Translations under genes and position numbers: made by a program
Shown: positions 44,818 through 53,076 of the stretch, in pieces
Layout of the letters: the number at the start of each line of letters is the position of its first letter
Position numbering within the stretch: position 1 is the first letter of the stretch
Assembly (NCBI RefSeq): GCF_020733635.1
Contig: NZ_JAJFZL010000001.1
Location: forward strand, 6,510,001-6,574,000
Origin: Nocardia spumae
Lineage (GTDB): Bacteria > Actinomycetota > Actinomycetes > Mycobacteriales > Mycobacteriaceae
Direction of reading: 5' to 3'
Length of the DNA: 64,000 bases
The notes under the pieces: model-generated
Told to the model about the DNA's origin: nothing
The model's database searches: none
What the model saw: the letters and a program-made list of their open reading frames with translations, nothing else

Positions 44818-45537
44818 TCAGGCCGCACGCGGCAGGGTGAGCGGCTGCCAGCGGTACACCTCGGGCACCGCCTCGTGGAACAGCGCCAGATCGACCGCGT
44901 CGAGCATGGCCTGATGCGGTCCCGGCCGCGACAGTTGCGCCGCCGAGACCGCGAGCCGCAGTGTGCCGCCGCGACGGGCGATCCGGGCCGCGCTCATCAC
45001 CAGGGCGTGACACCACCAGGGTTCGGCGCGGAAGCCCTCACCGACACCGTGCACCCAGCATCGTTGTGCCACATCACGTTCCAGGTCGTGGATGGCGGTC
45101 AGGCTCAGCGCCAGACGGAAGCCGACCTCGGGCAGGGCGGCGATCGCGCCCTCGGAGGCCGTCCAGCGCGGCGCGGCGAACAACCGGGTCCGCAATCCGA
45201 TCTGCTCCATCACCCGATCGGCGGCGGTGAGCCGCAGCCGCGCCTCGTGGCCGGGCAGGGTGGCGAATTCGGCCCGTCGGCGCTTGGTCGCGGCCTGGTC
45301 GTAACCGTGCAGCACGATGGCGTCGCCGCCCTCGCGGCGATCCCGCAACCAGCGCTGGGTGCCGGCATCGTCGACCAGCCGATACTTCCCCTTCAGCCGC
45401 GGCGCCACCAGCAGCGACAGCCGCACACCGCGGCTGTCCATCGCCGCGGCGAAGGCGCGCGCCTGCGCCAGTGTGGTGTCGCGAATACCCGACACCGAGA
45501 CGATCAGCTGCCCGCACCCCCGGTCGTTGCCGCTCAT
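44818..45537 (-). CDS. DUF2334-like polysaccharide deacetylase-fold protein
   Basis: 239-aa soluble protein, likely a (beta/alpha)7 barrel of the DUF2334/NodB-like type. The N-terminal strand is LIVSVSGIRDTTLAQARAFA, the metal-site region DAIVLHGYDQAAT, and RLFAAPRWTASEGAIAAL matches the conserved APxW.AS step. The C-terminal histidine is near LFHEAVPEVYRW. Several canonical deacetylase metal ligands are not visible, so catalytic activity is uncertain. ATG 45537 (MSGNDRGCGQ) is preferred to a longer GTG/ATG start at 45714 that adds Arg/Gly-rich sequence. Convergent with gadB. Confidence 0.72.
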   Translation of the reverse strand: MSGNDRGCGQLIVSVSGIRDTTLAQARAFAAAMDSRGVRLSLLVAPRLKGKYRLVDDAGTQRWLRDRREGGDAIVLHGYDQAATKRRRAEFATLPGHEARLRLTAADRVMEQIGLRTRLFAAPRWTASEGAIAALPEVGFRLALSLTAIHDLERDVAQRCWVHGVGEGFRAEPWWCHALVMSAARIARRGGTLRLAVSAAQLSRPGPHQAMLDAVDLALFHEAVPEVYRWQPLTLPRAA

Positions 45538-45662
45538 GGCTCCACTGTGAGCTCCGCAGGTGTCGCCCCCGTGCAGCCGAAGTGACGCCCCGACGAATTC
45601 CCGGCCGCATACCGACCGGAACGAGCTTCCGGCCCCGCCGCGAGGGCCATAGGATCGGCCCG

Positions 45663-45959
45663 ATGAAAGCAGCCCTCCTGACCGCACTCGCGGTACCGCT
45701 GATGATCGCCGCACCGGGCTCGGCGCACGCCGATCCGGGCGCTCCGCCGCCGATCTACACCCAGGACGAGCAGTGTGCGACCACCAAGGAGTTCGTCGAC
45801 AAGGTGCGGCAGACGAATCCGGGCGCCACCCCGGACCAGATCGCCGACACCTATACCCGAATCATGGACCAGCACAACGCCTATCGCGGTAACGACGCCG
45901 CCCGCCAGCGTGACCGCCGGTACCTGCTGGACAATATCGCGCACTGCGGCCTGGCGTAG
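45663..45959 (+). CDS. Small secreted protein of unknown function
   Basis: 98 aa with a clear Sec signal peptide (MKAALLTALAVPLMIAAPGS ending AHA, cleavage near residue 23). The mature part of about 75 residues has two cysteines (DEQCATTKEF and NIAHCGLA) that could form one disulfide around a helical body (PDQIADTYTRIMDQHN). No family was recognised. ATG 45663 has TAGGAT ending 7 nt upstream and no ribosome-binding site (leaderless pattern). Similar small Cys-pair exported proteins are common in mycolata. Confidence 0.78.
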   Translation: MKAALLTALAVPLMIAAPGSAHADPGAPPPIYTQDEQCATTKEFVDKVRQTNPGATPDQIADTYTRIMDQHNAYRGNDAARQRDRRYLLDNIAHCGLA

Positions 45960-45989
45960 AACCCGCCGGGAGCGCGCAGCACACCCGCC

Positions 45990-48164
45990 TCAGCGCTCGC
46001 CGAGACCGACGGTGTCGAGGACCCAGGCGTATTCGAAGGCGACTTCCTTCCACTTCTCGTACCGGCCGCTGACACCGCCGTGCCCGGCGCTCATCTCGGT
46101 CTTCAGCATGAGCTGGGAGTCACCGGTCTTCGTGGCCCGCAGCGCGGCAACCCATTTCGCCGGCTCGACGTACAGCACGCGGGTGTCGTTGAGGCTGGTG
46201 ATGGCCAGAATCGCCGGATACTCCTTCGCCTCGACGTTCTCGTACGGCGAGTAGGACTTCATATACGCGTAGACCTGTGGATCCTCCAGCGGGTTGCCCC
46301 ACTCGTCCCATTCGATGACCGTCAGCGGCAGCGACGGATCGAGGATCGAGGTGAGCGGATCCACGAACGGCACGTTGGCGAGAATGCCCGCGAACAGTTC
46401 GGGCGCCAGATTGGCCACCGCACCCATCAGCAGACCACCGGCACTGCCTCCGTCGGCGACCATCACCCGCGGTTCGGTGACACCGGTATCGACGAGATGC
46501 CGTGCGCAGGAGACGAAGTCGGTGAAGGTGTTCTTCTTGGTGAGCGTCTTGCCGTGCTCGTACCACAGCCGGCCCATCTCACCGCCGCCCCGCACGTGGG
46601 CGACCGCGAAGACCATTCCGCGATCCAGCAGCGACAACCGTGAAACCGAGAAACCCGGATCGATACTCGCCTCGTAGGAGCCGTATCCGTAGAGCAGCAA
46701 CGGTTTCGGATCCGCGCCCTCGCTGTCACGACGGCGGACCACCGAGATCGGAATCCGGGTGCCGTCCGCGGCGACCGCCCAATCGCGGTGCTGCACATAC
46801 TCGTCGGGGTCGTAGCCACCCAGGACCTGCTGCTGCTTGCGCAGCATCAGCTCACCGGTCGCCGGCACATAGTCGAAGACCTGCATCGGGGTGATGAAAG
46901 AGGTCACGCCCAACCGCAGGGTCGGCTGTGCCCATTCTGGATTCGATCCCACCCCCGCGGAGAACAACTCCAGTCCGAAATCCAGCTCGCGCAGTTCGCC
47001 GTAGCCGTCGGAGGTCAACGGCCACACCGCGACTCGCGGCAGCGCCTCGCGACGATACGACAGCACCAGGTGATCGCGGAAGCAGTCGATGTCCTCGAGC
47101 CGCACATCGTCGCGATGCGGGATGAGCATCGTCATCTCGGCGGGCGCGTCCACCGGCGCCTCGGCGAGGACGAAGTTCTCGGCCTTCACGCCGTCGACGA
47201 CATCGTTGTGCAGGATCAGCAGACGATCGCGACCGCCGATGACCGCGTGTTCGGCCGAGTACTCCACACCCTCGCGACGCGGCAGCAGCACCCGGAACTC
47301 ACCCTCGGGATCATCGGATTCGAGCAGCCAGCCCTCGCTGGTGATCTTCGAGCCCACCCAGATCATCAGGTACTTCTCGGACCGGGTGGCCCCGATGCTG
47401 ACCCAGTACCGCTCATCGGGCTCATGGAATACCGTCACGTCTTCGGACTGCGCGGTGCCCAGACGATGCCGCCACACGGTATCGGGCCGCCAGGATTCGT
47501 CGACGGTCTGATAGAAGACGTGGGTACCGTCCAATGACCAGGTCGCGCCCGGCGCGGTGCCCGGAATCTCGTCACCGAGCAGTTCACCGGTGCGCAGATC
47601 CTTGAACCGCAGGATGTAGCGCTCGTCGCCGACGGTATCGGTGGAATAGGCCAGCAGGGTGCCGTCGTGGGATATCGAGTACGCGCCCAGAGCGAAGAAG
47701 TCGTGGCCGTGGGCCAGCACATTGCTGTCGAGCAGGATCTCCTCGCCCTGGATCTCGACATCGACGTCGAGCTGCGGCGGGGTCCAGTCGTCGCGATCGG
47801 CGATCGGACAGCGGCAGTGCACGCCGTACTGCTTGCCCTCGAAGCTGCGTGAGTAGTACCAGTAGTCGCCGAGCCGTGCCGGCACCGACAGATCGGTCTC
47901 CTGGGTCCGGGATTTGATCTCGTCGAAGATACGACCGCGCAGTGGTGCCAGATGGGCGGTCTGGGCGTCGGTGTAGGCGTTCTCCGCCTCCAGATGGGCG
48001 ATGACCTCGGGATCGTCCTTATCGCGCAACCACTCGTAGGGATCGGCGAAGGTGTCACCGTGATGGGTGCGTTCGGACGGGATCTTCTTGGCGATCGGCG
48101 GGGTCACCGCCGCTGCGGTGTCGCCGGCGTTCTGAATGGTTCCGGTACCACTGTCGAGAGCCAT
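45990..48164 (-). CDS. ptrB: Oligopeptidase B (prolyl oligopeptidase family S9A)
   Basis: Cytoplasmic serine peptidase (724 aa) cutting short peptides after Arg or Lys. The N-terminal beta-propeller (about 70-430) is preceded by HHGDTFADPYEWLRDKDDPE. The catalytic domain has Ser in VADGGSAGGLLMGAV, Asp in LNDTRVLYVEPAKW and His in SAGHGGVSGRYEKW. The S1 acid pair region (DEWGNPLEDP) fits OpdB. ATG 48164 is preferred (TACGGT 7 nt upstream, leaderless). A GTG at 48173 is in frame. It corresponds to the Rv0781/0782 ptrB locus. In M. tuberculosis purC follows, but it is absent here. Confidence 0.94.
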   Translation of the reverse strand: MALDSGTGTIQNAGDTAAAVTPPIAKKIPSERTHHGDTFADPYEWLRDKDDPEVIAHLEAENAYTDAQTAHLAPLRGRIFDEIKSRTQETDLSVPARLGDYWYYSRSFEGKQYGVHCRCPIADRDDWTPPQLDVDVEIQGEEILLDSNVLAHGHDFFALGAYSISHDGTLLAYSTDTVGDERYILRFKDLRTGELLGDEIPGTAPGATWSLDGTHVFYQTVDESWRPDTVWRHRLGTAQSEDVTVFHEPDERYWVSIGATRSEKYLMIWVGSKITSEGWLLESDDPEGEFRVLLPRREGVEYSAEHAVIGGRDRLLILHNDVVDGVKAENFVLAEAPVDAPAEMTMLIPHRDDVRLEDIDCFRDHLVLSYRREALPRVAVWPLTSDGYGELRELDFGLELFSAGVGSNPEWAQPTLRLGVTSFITPMQVFDYVPATGELMLRKQQQVLGGYDPDEYVQHRDWAVAADGTRIPISVVRRRDSEGADPKPLLLYGYGSYEASIDPGFSVSRLSLLDRGMVFAVAHVRGGGEMGRLWYEHGKTLTKKNTFTDFVSCARHLVDTGVTEPRVMVADGGSAGGLLMGAVANLAPELFAGILANVPFVDPLTSILDPSLPLTVIEWDEWGNPLEDPQVYAYMKSYSPYENVEAKEYPAILAITSLNDTRVLYVEPAKWVAALRATKTGDSQLMLKTEMSAGHGGVSGRYEKWKEVAFEYAWVLDTVGLGER

Positions 48165-48259
48165 GGGGACCACCGTAATCGCGAGGCCCGGTCACTGGGC
48201 GCAGGACCCCGCACACGCCGGTGTCATCGACATCGGCGAGTGCGGGATCTGGTCCTTTA

Positions 48260-48484
48260 CTACCCCAATCCGGTGGCGCGCGGCGCGGGCCGGCGCAGGT
48301 CGCTCCCGTTACCGCGAGCCGAACGACGAGATTCCATCAAGAAGAACAGTGCGGCTTTGCGGCGCGGGCATTGGTCGGTGGGACAGCTGCTGTGACTGTG
48401 CAGGATGTTGTGCGCCTGCTCAACGGTGAGGTGCCGGGGCACCACCGCGCAACTGTCGAAGACGGGTGCCATGCGGTGCTCCAT
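48260..48484 (-). CDS. Small conserved actinobacterial protein, unknown function
   Basis: 74 aa, cytoplasmic. VPRHLTVEQAHNILHSHSSC followed by PTDQCPRRKAALFFL gives a histidine pair (NILHSHSSC) and cysteines at the ends of a short loop (C-PTDQ-C), suggesting a small metal site. The family is unnamed, and similar short proteins are common in Nocardia. ATG 48484 follows AAGGGA 9 nt upstream, and ATG 48472 is an alternative. The last 20 residues are Arg/Gly/Pro-rich. Codon usage is ordinary for the window. Confidence is moderate because of its size. Confidence 0.6.
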   Translation of the reverse strand: MEHRMAPVFDSCAVVPRHLTVEQAHNILHSHSSCPTDQCPRRKAALFFLMESRRSARGNGSDLRRPAPRATGLG

Positions 48485-48788
48485 CCTTGTCGTCCCTTCA
48501 GTGCGGCAGGGTGCGCCCTCTCGCTCTCTCGACGATTCGACGCCATATTTCCGCCACAGAGTGAGGTGTTTCCGCTCGGGTTGCGCCGTAAACCAGCGGT
48601 GTTGCCGAGACGAGTAGACAAACCCCACATTTCGCAGGTCCCGATATCGATGTGATCCCGGCCATGCAGAAATCGGACGATTCAGAAAGGACACCCGTAC
48701 CCGGCCCCCGCACCGCCTACGCTCGAGGACGGTAGCGCCCGCCCGCTCGTCCGGCGGGTGATCGACGACGACGCAGGGGAGCACAAGG
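48485..48788. other. Intergenic region, no gene seen
   Basis: 304 bp between the divergent small gene and the DUF397 gene. It is less GC-rich than its neighbours in places (AATCGGACGATTCAGAAAGG). No convincing ORF, RNA or terminator was found. DUF397 genes usually sit next to an XRE-type regulator gene, but none is present here. Confidence 0.4.
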
Positions 48789-49013
48789 GTGGAAGCGAAG
48801 AACCGCGACATCGAGCCCGGGGCGGTCTGGCAGCGCAGCGGTGACGGCGCCGGGGGTGTCGAAGTGGCATTTCTGGCCAGCGGCAATATCGGGCTGCGGG
48901 ATGCCAAGAATCCGGACGGCCCGGCGCTGATCTTCACCCCCGGCGAGTGGCGGGCCTTCGTCGCCGGCGCCAAGGACGGCGAATTCAACCGCCCGGGTGC
49001 TACCCCGGCCTGA
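48789..49013 (+). CDS. DUF397 domain protein
   Basis: 74-aa protein. VWQRSGDGAGGVEVAFLASG followed by NIGLRDAKNPDGPALIFTPGEWRAFVAGAKDGEF is a complete DUF397 domain (SS.CVEVA...VRDSK.P.GP.L.F....W..F....). DUF397 proteins in actinobacteria are usually paired with Scr1-like helix-turn-helix regulators and act in antitoxin-like or developmental regulation. Here the partner is missing, so it is an orphan. The early residues replace the usual SSxS with GDGAG. GTG 48789 with AGGGG upstream. Confidence 0.88.
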   Translation: MEAKNRDIEPGAVWQRSGDGAGGVEVAFLASGNIGLRDAKNPDGPALIFTPGEWRAFVAGAKDGEFNRPGATPA

Positions 49014-49059
49014 ATCCCGAGGTATCGAACGGCCTGATCGCGCGAACCGCCGCCCGCGA

Positions 49060-50019
49060 TCAGGCACCGATCGCCGCGCCGATCGTCGGCCACGACGCGT
49101 GCAGGTAGTCCTGCCAGTACGACCACGAATGCGTACCCACGGGGTTGTGATCGACCCGTGCCGGAATCCGCAGCCCGCGCAGTCGCTGCTCGAAGGCGGA
49201 GACGCAGATATCGACTCCGGCCTCGATCGGCCCGCCCAGGAAGATGTTCTCCGGCAGCTGCGGTTTGATCTCCGCCTCGTGCGGTCCGGGGATACCGGTT
49301 CCGGTGGACAGGTAGATGGTCTTGCCCCGCAGCCGATCCACCATCAGCGCCGGATCGTGGGCGCCCCATTCCGGACTGCCCGGCGCACCCCACATATTGA
49401 ACGGATTACCGCCGCGGTTGGCGATCGAGAAGGTGATCGCGCCCTGCGCCAAACCCATATCGGGACACGCGCTGTACCCGGCGACGGCCTGGTACATATC
49501 CGGATGCCGGGCCGCCAGCACGAAGGCGGCGATACCGCCCATCGACAGCCCACCGATCGCGTCGACCCCGTTGCCCGAGAAGGAGGAGTCGATGATGGGC
49601 GGCAGCTCGCGGGTCAGGAAGGTCTCCCACTTGTAGCGCCCGAAGTGGGGGTCGTCGCGCTGCCAATCGGTGTAGTAACCGGCCTGGCCGCCGATCGGCA
49701 GCACCACGTTGACATCCTTACCGGCGAAGAACGGTTCGGCGTCGGTGGCATTGGTCCAGGTGCTCTGCTGCACACCGGGATCCAGTCCGTCGAGCAGATA
49801 GTAGGTGGGGCGCGAGCCGCCGCCGGCCGGATGCAGGACCTGCACCTGGATGGTGCGTCCCATCGCCGGGGAGTCGATGAACAGCGCCGTGCGGGTCGGG
49901 CTCATATCGTCGACACCGACCAGCTGGGCCGCCGAGGCCCGCGGTTGTGGACCGACCCACGGGCCGACGACACCCAGTACGACTGCCAGCACAGAAACAG
50001 CAACGGCCGAACGACGCAT
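49060..50019 (-). CDS. Secreted mycolyltransferase/esterase (antigen 85-like)
   Basis: 319-aa exported alpha/beta hydrolase. Signal peptide MRRSAVAVSVLAVVLGVVGP ending ASA (about residue 30). The mature domain has PTYYLLDGLDPGVQQSTW, DAIGGLSMGGIAAFVLAARH with the catalytic Ser in GLSMGG, and HSWSYWQDYLHASWP with the catalytic His near the end. These are antigen 85/FbpA-type features. Such enzymes transfer mycolic acids to trehalose or arabinogalactan in the cell envelope. ATG 50019 follows GGAGG with 8-nt spacing. Convergent with the DUF397 gene and 116 bp from the HIT gene. Paralogue identity is not assigned. Confidence 0.88.
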   Translation of the reverse strand: MRRSAVAVSVLAVVLGVVGPWVGPQPRASAAQLVGVDDMSPTRTALFIDSPAMGRTIQVQVLHPAGGGSRPTYYLLDGLDPGVQQSTWTNATDAEPFFAGKDVNVVLPIGGQAGYYTDWQRDDPHFGRYKWETFLTRELPPIIDSSFSGNGVDAIGGLSMGGIAAFVLAARHPDMYQAVAGYSACPDMGLAQGAITFSIANRGGNPFNMWGAPGSPEWGAHDPALMVDRLRGKTIYLSTGTGIPGPHEAEIKPQLPENIFLGGPIEAGVDICVSAFEQRLRGLRIPARVDHNPVGTHSWSYWQDYLHASWPTIGAAIGA

Positions 50020-50135
50020 GTCCCCACCTCCAACAGCCCGCCACAAGTGCTACTTAACGTAACGCACACCCGGGTACTGCGTACGCGTTTAGGTCACCGG
50101 CGTTTCTTCGGCAAACCAGGAGGGTCGCTCCGGGA

Positions 50136-50606
50136 TCAGGTGAGCCACCACGTCCCCTCCTGGGCGTCCGCACCACCCGGCTCGGCCCGCTGCACCGCAC
50201 CGCGGATGGACGCGGCCAAATAGTCGAGATCGGCGCGGCGCGGGGATGTCGCACGGCTGCGCAGGCCGAATCCGTCACCGGGAGTGCGTGGAATGACATG
50301 CAGGTGCACGTGGAACACCTCCTGCCCGGCGGTGGCCCCGTCGGCGAGGAAGAAGTTCACCCCGTCGCACCGCACCTCGGACTCGCGCAGGGCGGCCGCC
50401 AGACGCTGACCGACCTGAAAGAGCTTGCCGCCGATCACCGGATCCAGTTCCGCCAGACTGCGGGCCGGAACCTTCGGAATCACCAGCAGGTGTCCGGGTG
50501 TCATGGGCCGAATGTCCATGAACGCGAGCACATCCGGATCTTCGAAGACTTTCGACGAGGGCGCCCGTCCCGCCACGATGTCGGCGAAAATTCTGTAGGG
50601 GTCCAT
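50136..50606 (-). CDS. HIT-family nucleotide hydrolase/transferase (first of two)
   Basis: 156-aa histidine-triad protein. The triad is EVFHVHLHVIPRTPGDGFGL (HxHxH), preceded by CRIFADIV-like IFADIVAGRAPSSKVFED and MTPGHLLVIPKVPARSLAEL. HIT enzymes cleave nucleotide phosphoramidates or dinucleoside polyphosphates. ATG 50606 (MDPYRIFADI) is chosen. TAGGGT ends 8 nt upstream, possibly leaderless. The last 20 residues are a tail ending in EGTWWLT. Monocistronic between purB and the mycolyltransferase gene. Confidence 0.88.
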   Translation of the reverse strand: MDPYRIFADIVAGRAPSSKVFEDPDVLAFMDIRPMTPGHLLVIPKVPARSLAELDPVIGGKLFQVGQRLAAALRESEVRCDGVNFFLADGATAGQEVFHVHLHVIPRTPGDGFGLRSRATSPRRADLDYLAASIRGAVQRAEPGGADAQEGTWWLT

Positions 50607-50687
50607 GGTCGCCAACCCTAATAGCCGGGTTCGGTTGCCCCACCGCGCCGTTCGGCGGCGCGGTACCGGGACCGCGCGGGTCGCCGG

Positions 50688-52121
50688 CTACAGAATCGGT
50701 GAGGGCGTGTAGCGAGCCGCCTCCGGATAGGCGTCGATCAACTTCTGCACCTGCGCCACCACCTCACCGACCTGAGATTCGGCCGCGCCGATGAAGGCGG
50801 TGCGATCGGCGAGGGCGGCGTCGAGTCCGGCTCGATCCAGCGGCATCCGGTCGTCGGACGCGAGGCGATCCAGCAGATCCGGTTCCCGGCCCTGCTCCCG
50901 CATGGCCAGCGCCACCGCGACCGCGTGCTCCTTGATGACCTCATGCGCGCTCTCCCGGCCGACACCGGCCCGCACGGCCGCCATCAGAATGCGGGTCGTC
51001 GCCAGGAAGGGCAGATAGCGATCGAGTTCACGATCGACCACCGCAGGGTAGGCGCCGAATTCGGTGAGGACGGTCAGGAAGGTCTCGATCATCCCGTCGA
51101 TGGCGAAGAAGGCATCCGGCAACGCGACCCGGCGGACCACCGAACAGAAGACGTCACCCTCGTTCCACTGCGCGCCCGCCAGTTCAGCGGCCATCGAGCC
51201 GTAGCCGCGCAGCACCACCTGCAGGCCGTTGACCCGCTCACAGGAACGGGTGTTCATCTTGTGCGGCATCGCCGAGCTGCCGACCTGACCGGGCTGGAAC
51301 CCCTCGGTGACCAGCTCGTGCCCGGCCATCAACCGGACCGTGTGCGCGAACGACGAAGGGCCCGCGCCCAATTGGACCAGGGCCGAGAGGATGTCGTGAT
51401 CGAGCGAACGAGGGTAGACCTGACCGACGCTGGTCAGCACCGAAGTGAAACCCAGATGCCGGGCAACCTTCTGCTCGAGCTGGGCGAGTCTGGCGGCATC
51501 ACCGTCGAACAGGTCCAGCATGTCCTGGGCGGTGCCCATCGGGCCCTTGATGCCGCGCAGCGGATAGCGGTCGATCAGTTCCCGCACCCGGCGCAGGGCG
51601 ATCAACACCTCGTCGGCGGCACTCGCGAAACGCTTGCCGAGAGTGGTCGCCTGGGCGGCCACATTGTGCGAACGGCCCGCCATCACCAACGACTGATATT
51701 CGGCGGCCCGCTCGGCCAGCCGGGCGGCGACCGCCACGCCGTGCTCGAAGACGTGCTCGAGCGACAGCCGCATCTGCAACTGCTCGACGTTCTCGGTGAG
51801 ATCCCGGCTGGTCATGCCCTTGTGGATCTGCTCGTGGCCGGCGAGGGCGTTGAACTCCTCGATTCGCGCCTTGACGTCGTGGCGGGTGATCCGCTCCCGC
51901 TCGGCGATCGAGGCCAGATCGACCTCACCCAGTACGCGCTCGTAATCCTCGATCACCTCGGCGGTGACGGATTCGGTGCCGGCCGCGCCGAGTTCCATCT
52001 GAGCCCGCAGCACCTCCAGCCACAGCCGGCGCTCGAGCACGATCTTGTTCTCGGGCGACCACAGCTGCACCAGCTGCGGGCTCGCGTACCGGGTGGCGAG
52101 GACGTTCGGGACAAGACTCAC
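50688..52121 (-). CDS. purB: Adenylosuccinate lyase
   Basis: Catalyses two beta-eliminations in purine synthesis (SAICAR to AICAR, and adenylosuccinate to AMP). 477 aa of the fumarase/aspartase superfamily. The signature GQVGSSAMPHKMNTRSCERV (SSxMPxKxN) is clear, along with HEQIHKGMTSRDLTENVEQL and AGRSHNVAAQATTLGKRFAS. The start is GTG 52121. It follows the TetR gene by 6 bp but has TAGACT 8 nt before it inside that gene, so it may have its own leaderless transcript. Near identical to the mycobacterial form. Confidence 0.95.
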   Translation of the reverse strand: MSLVPNVLATRYASPQLVQLWSPENKIVLERRLWLEVLRAQMELGAAGTESVTAEVIEDYERVLGEVDLASIAERERITRHDVKARIEEFNALAGHEQIHKGMTSRDLTENVEQLQMRLSLEHVFEHGVAVAARLAERAAEYQSLVMAGRSHNVAAQATTLGKRFASAADEVLIALRRVRELIDRYPLRGIKGPMGTAQDMLDLFDGDAARLAQLEQKVARHLGFTSVLTSVGQVYPRSLDHDILSALVQLGAGPSSFAHTVRLMAGHELVTEGFQPGQVGSSAMPHKMNTRSCERVNGLQVVLRGYGSMAAELAGAQWNEGDVFCSVVRRVALPDAFFAIDGMIETFLTVLTEFGAYPAVVDRELDRYLPFLATTRILMAAVRAGVGRESAHEVIKEHAVAVALAMREQGREPDLLDRLASDDRMPLDRAGLDAALADRTAFIGAAESQVGEVVAQVQKLIDAYPEAARYTPSPIL

Positions 52122-52127
52122 GAACAG

Positions 52128-52832
52128 TCAGTCTAGTGTTCGGTGCCTGCTGGGTTGCTGGGGCATGGCCGACGGCATCGGCTGCGCCGTGGCCGGAGGC
52201 ACGGGCTGCGGCGCGAGCAGCGGCTGCGGTGTCGGCGGGGCGATCACATCGATCAACTCCAGCAGGGCACCGCGGGCCGTACGACGGGGTTGCGGATCGG
52301 ATTCGGCCAGCGCGGCGACCACCGCGCCGTCCACCACGGCGACCAGCCGGCGCAGCTGATCGGTGCGCACCATGCGATCGGATCGGCGCAGCACATCGGC
52401 GACGAGATCCTCGAGTTGCGCGCGTAACCGCAGCTGCACCTCACGCAGTTCCGGATGCCGGGCCGAGGCCACCGAACGCTCATAGCGAGCGATCAGCCGG
52501 GCGCGGGCGAAGTCGTCGGGGCGGTCCGCGCCGACCATCAGATCCACGATCAGATCGACGGTCGCCTCGGGGCCGCGCCGGCGATGTGTGACGTCCCCGA
52601 TCCGGCGGCGCATCGACTCGAGTTCGGCATTGCCGCTGAACTCGACCGCGCGCGCGATCAGGTCCTCGAGGGATTCGAAATAATAGGTCGTGGATGCCAA
52701 TGGCAAATCCGCGCGCGTGGCCACTGAACGGTGGCGCACGGCATCGAAGCCGCCTTCGAGTAGCAACTCCGCGGCTGCCGCAACCAACGCTTGGCGACGC
52801 CTTTCGCCTTTCGGGGTCGTCGCGGTGATCAC
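52128..52832 (-). CDS. TetR-family regulator upstream of purB
   Basis: 234-aa protein. The helix-turn-helix (about 11-55) is GERRRQALVAAAAELLLEGG, FDAVRHRSVATRADLPLAST and TYYFESLEDLIARAVEFS. The remainder is a TetR ligand domain ending in an unusual Pro/Gln-rich tail (PPTPQPLLAPQPVPP...), likely disordered. A TetR gene also sits beside purB in M. tuberculosis (Rv0775). It may regulate purB or itself, but no palindrome was found just upstream. The 3' end carries a promoter-like TAGACT for purB. Confidence 0.85.
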   Translation of the reverse strand: MITATTPKGERRRQALVAAAAELLLEGGFDAVRHRSVATRADLPLASTTYYFESLEDLIARAVEFSGNAELESMRRRIGDVTHRRRGPEATVDLIVDLMVGADRPDDFARARLIARYERSVASARHPELREVQLRLRAQLEDLVADVLRRSDRMVRTDQLRRLVAVVDGAVVAALAESDPQPRRTARGALLELIDVIAPPTPQPLLAPQPVPPATAQPMPSAMPQQPSRHRTLD

Positions 52833-52869
52833 CGTGTCATCGTGCCAGTCATCATCGGTTCATCCGTGC

Positions 52870-52900
52870 CAAATCGGTGCGATCTGTGCAAATCTGTGCG
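52870..52900. repeat. Direct repeat upstream of the TetR-purB unit
   Basis: CAAATCGGTGCG (52870-52881) and CAAATCTGTGCG (52889-52900), identical at 11 of 12 positions, 19 bp start to start (about two helical turns), 38-68 bp upstream of the TetR gene start. Could be a regulator site. The rest of the 244-bp gap to 53076 has no gene. Confidence 0.4.
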
Positions 52901-53076
52901 TCTGGGCAATCCCGGCCGATCCGTTGTGTGGAATCGTCCATGGGACCGCGCAAATTTCCTGGATCCGGCCCGAGTGGGCAGCCGGGACCGGTGTCGAAAA
53001 ATGGTGGTTCAACCCACAACCGAGTTATTTGTACCGCATCGGCCCGGGCTACGGGCCAGTACAGAAAGTCTGCACC

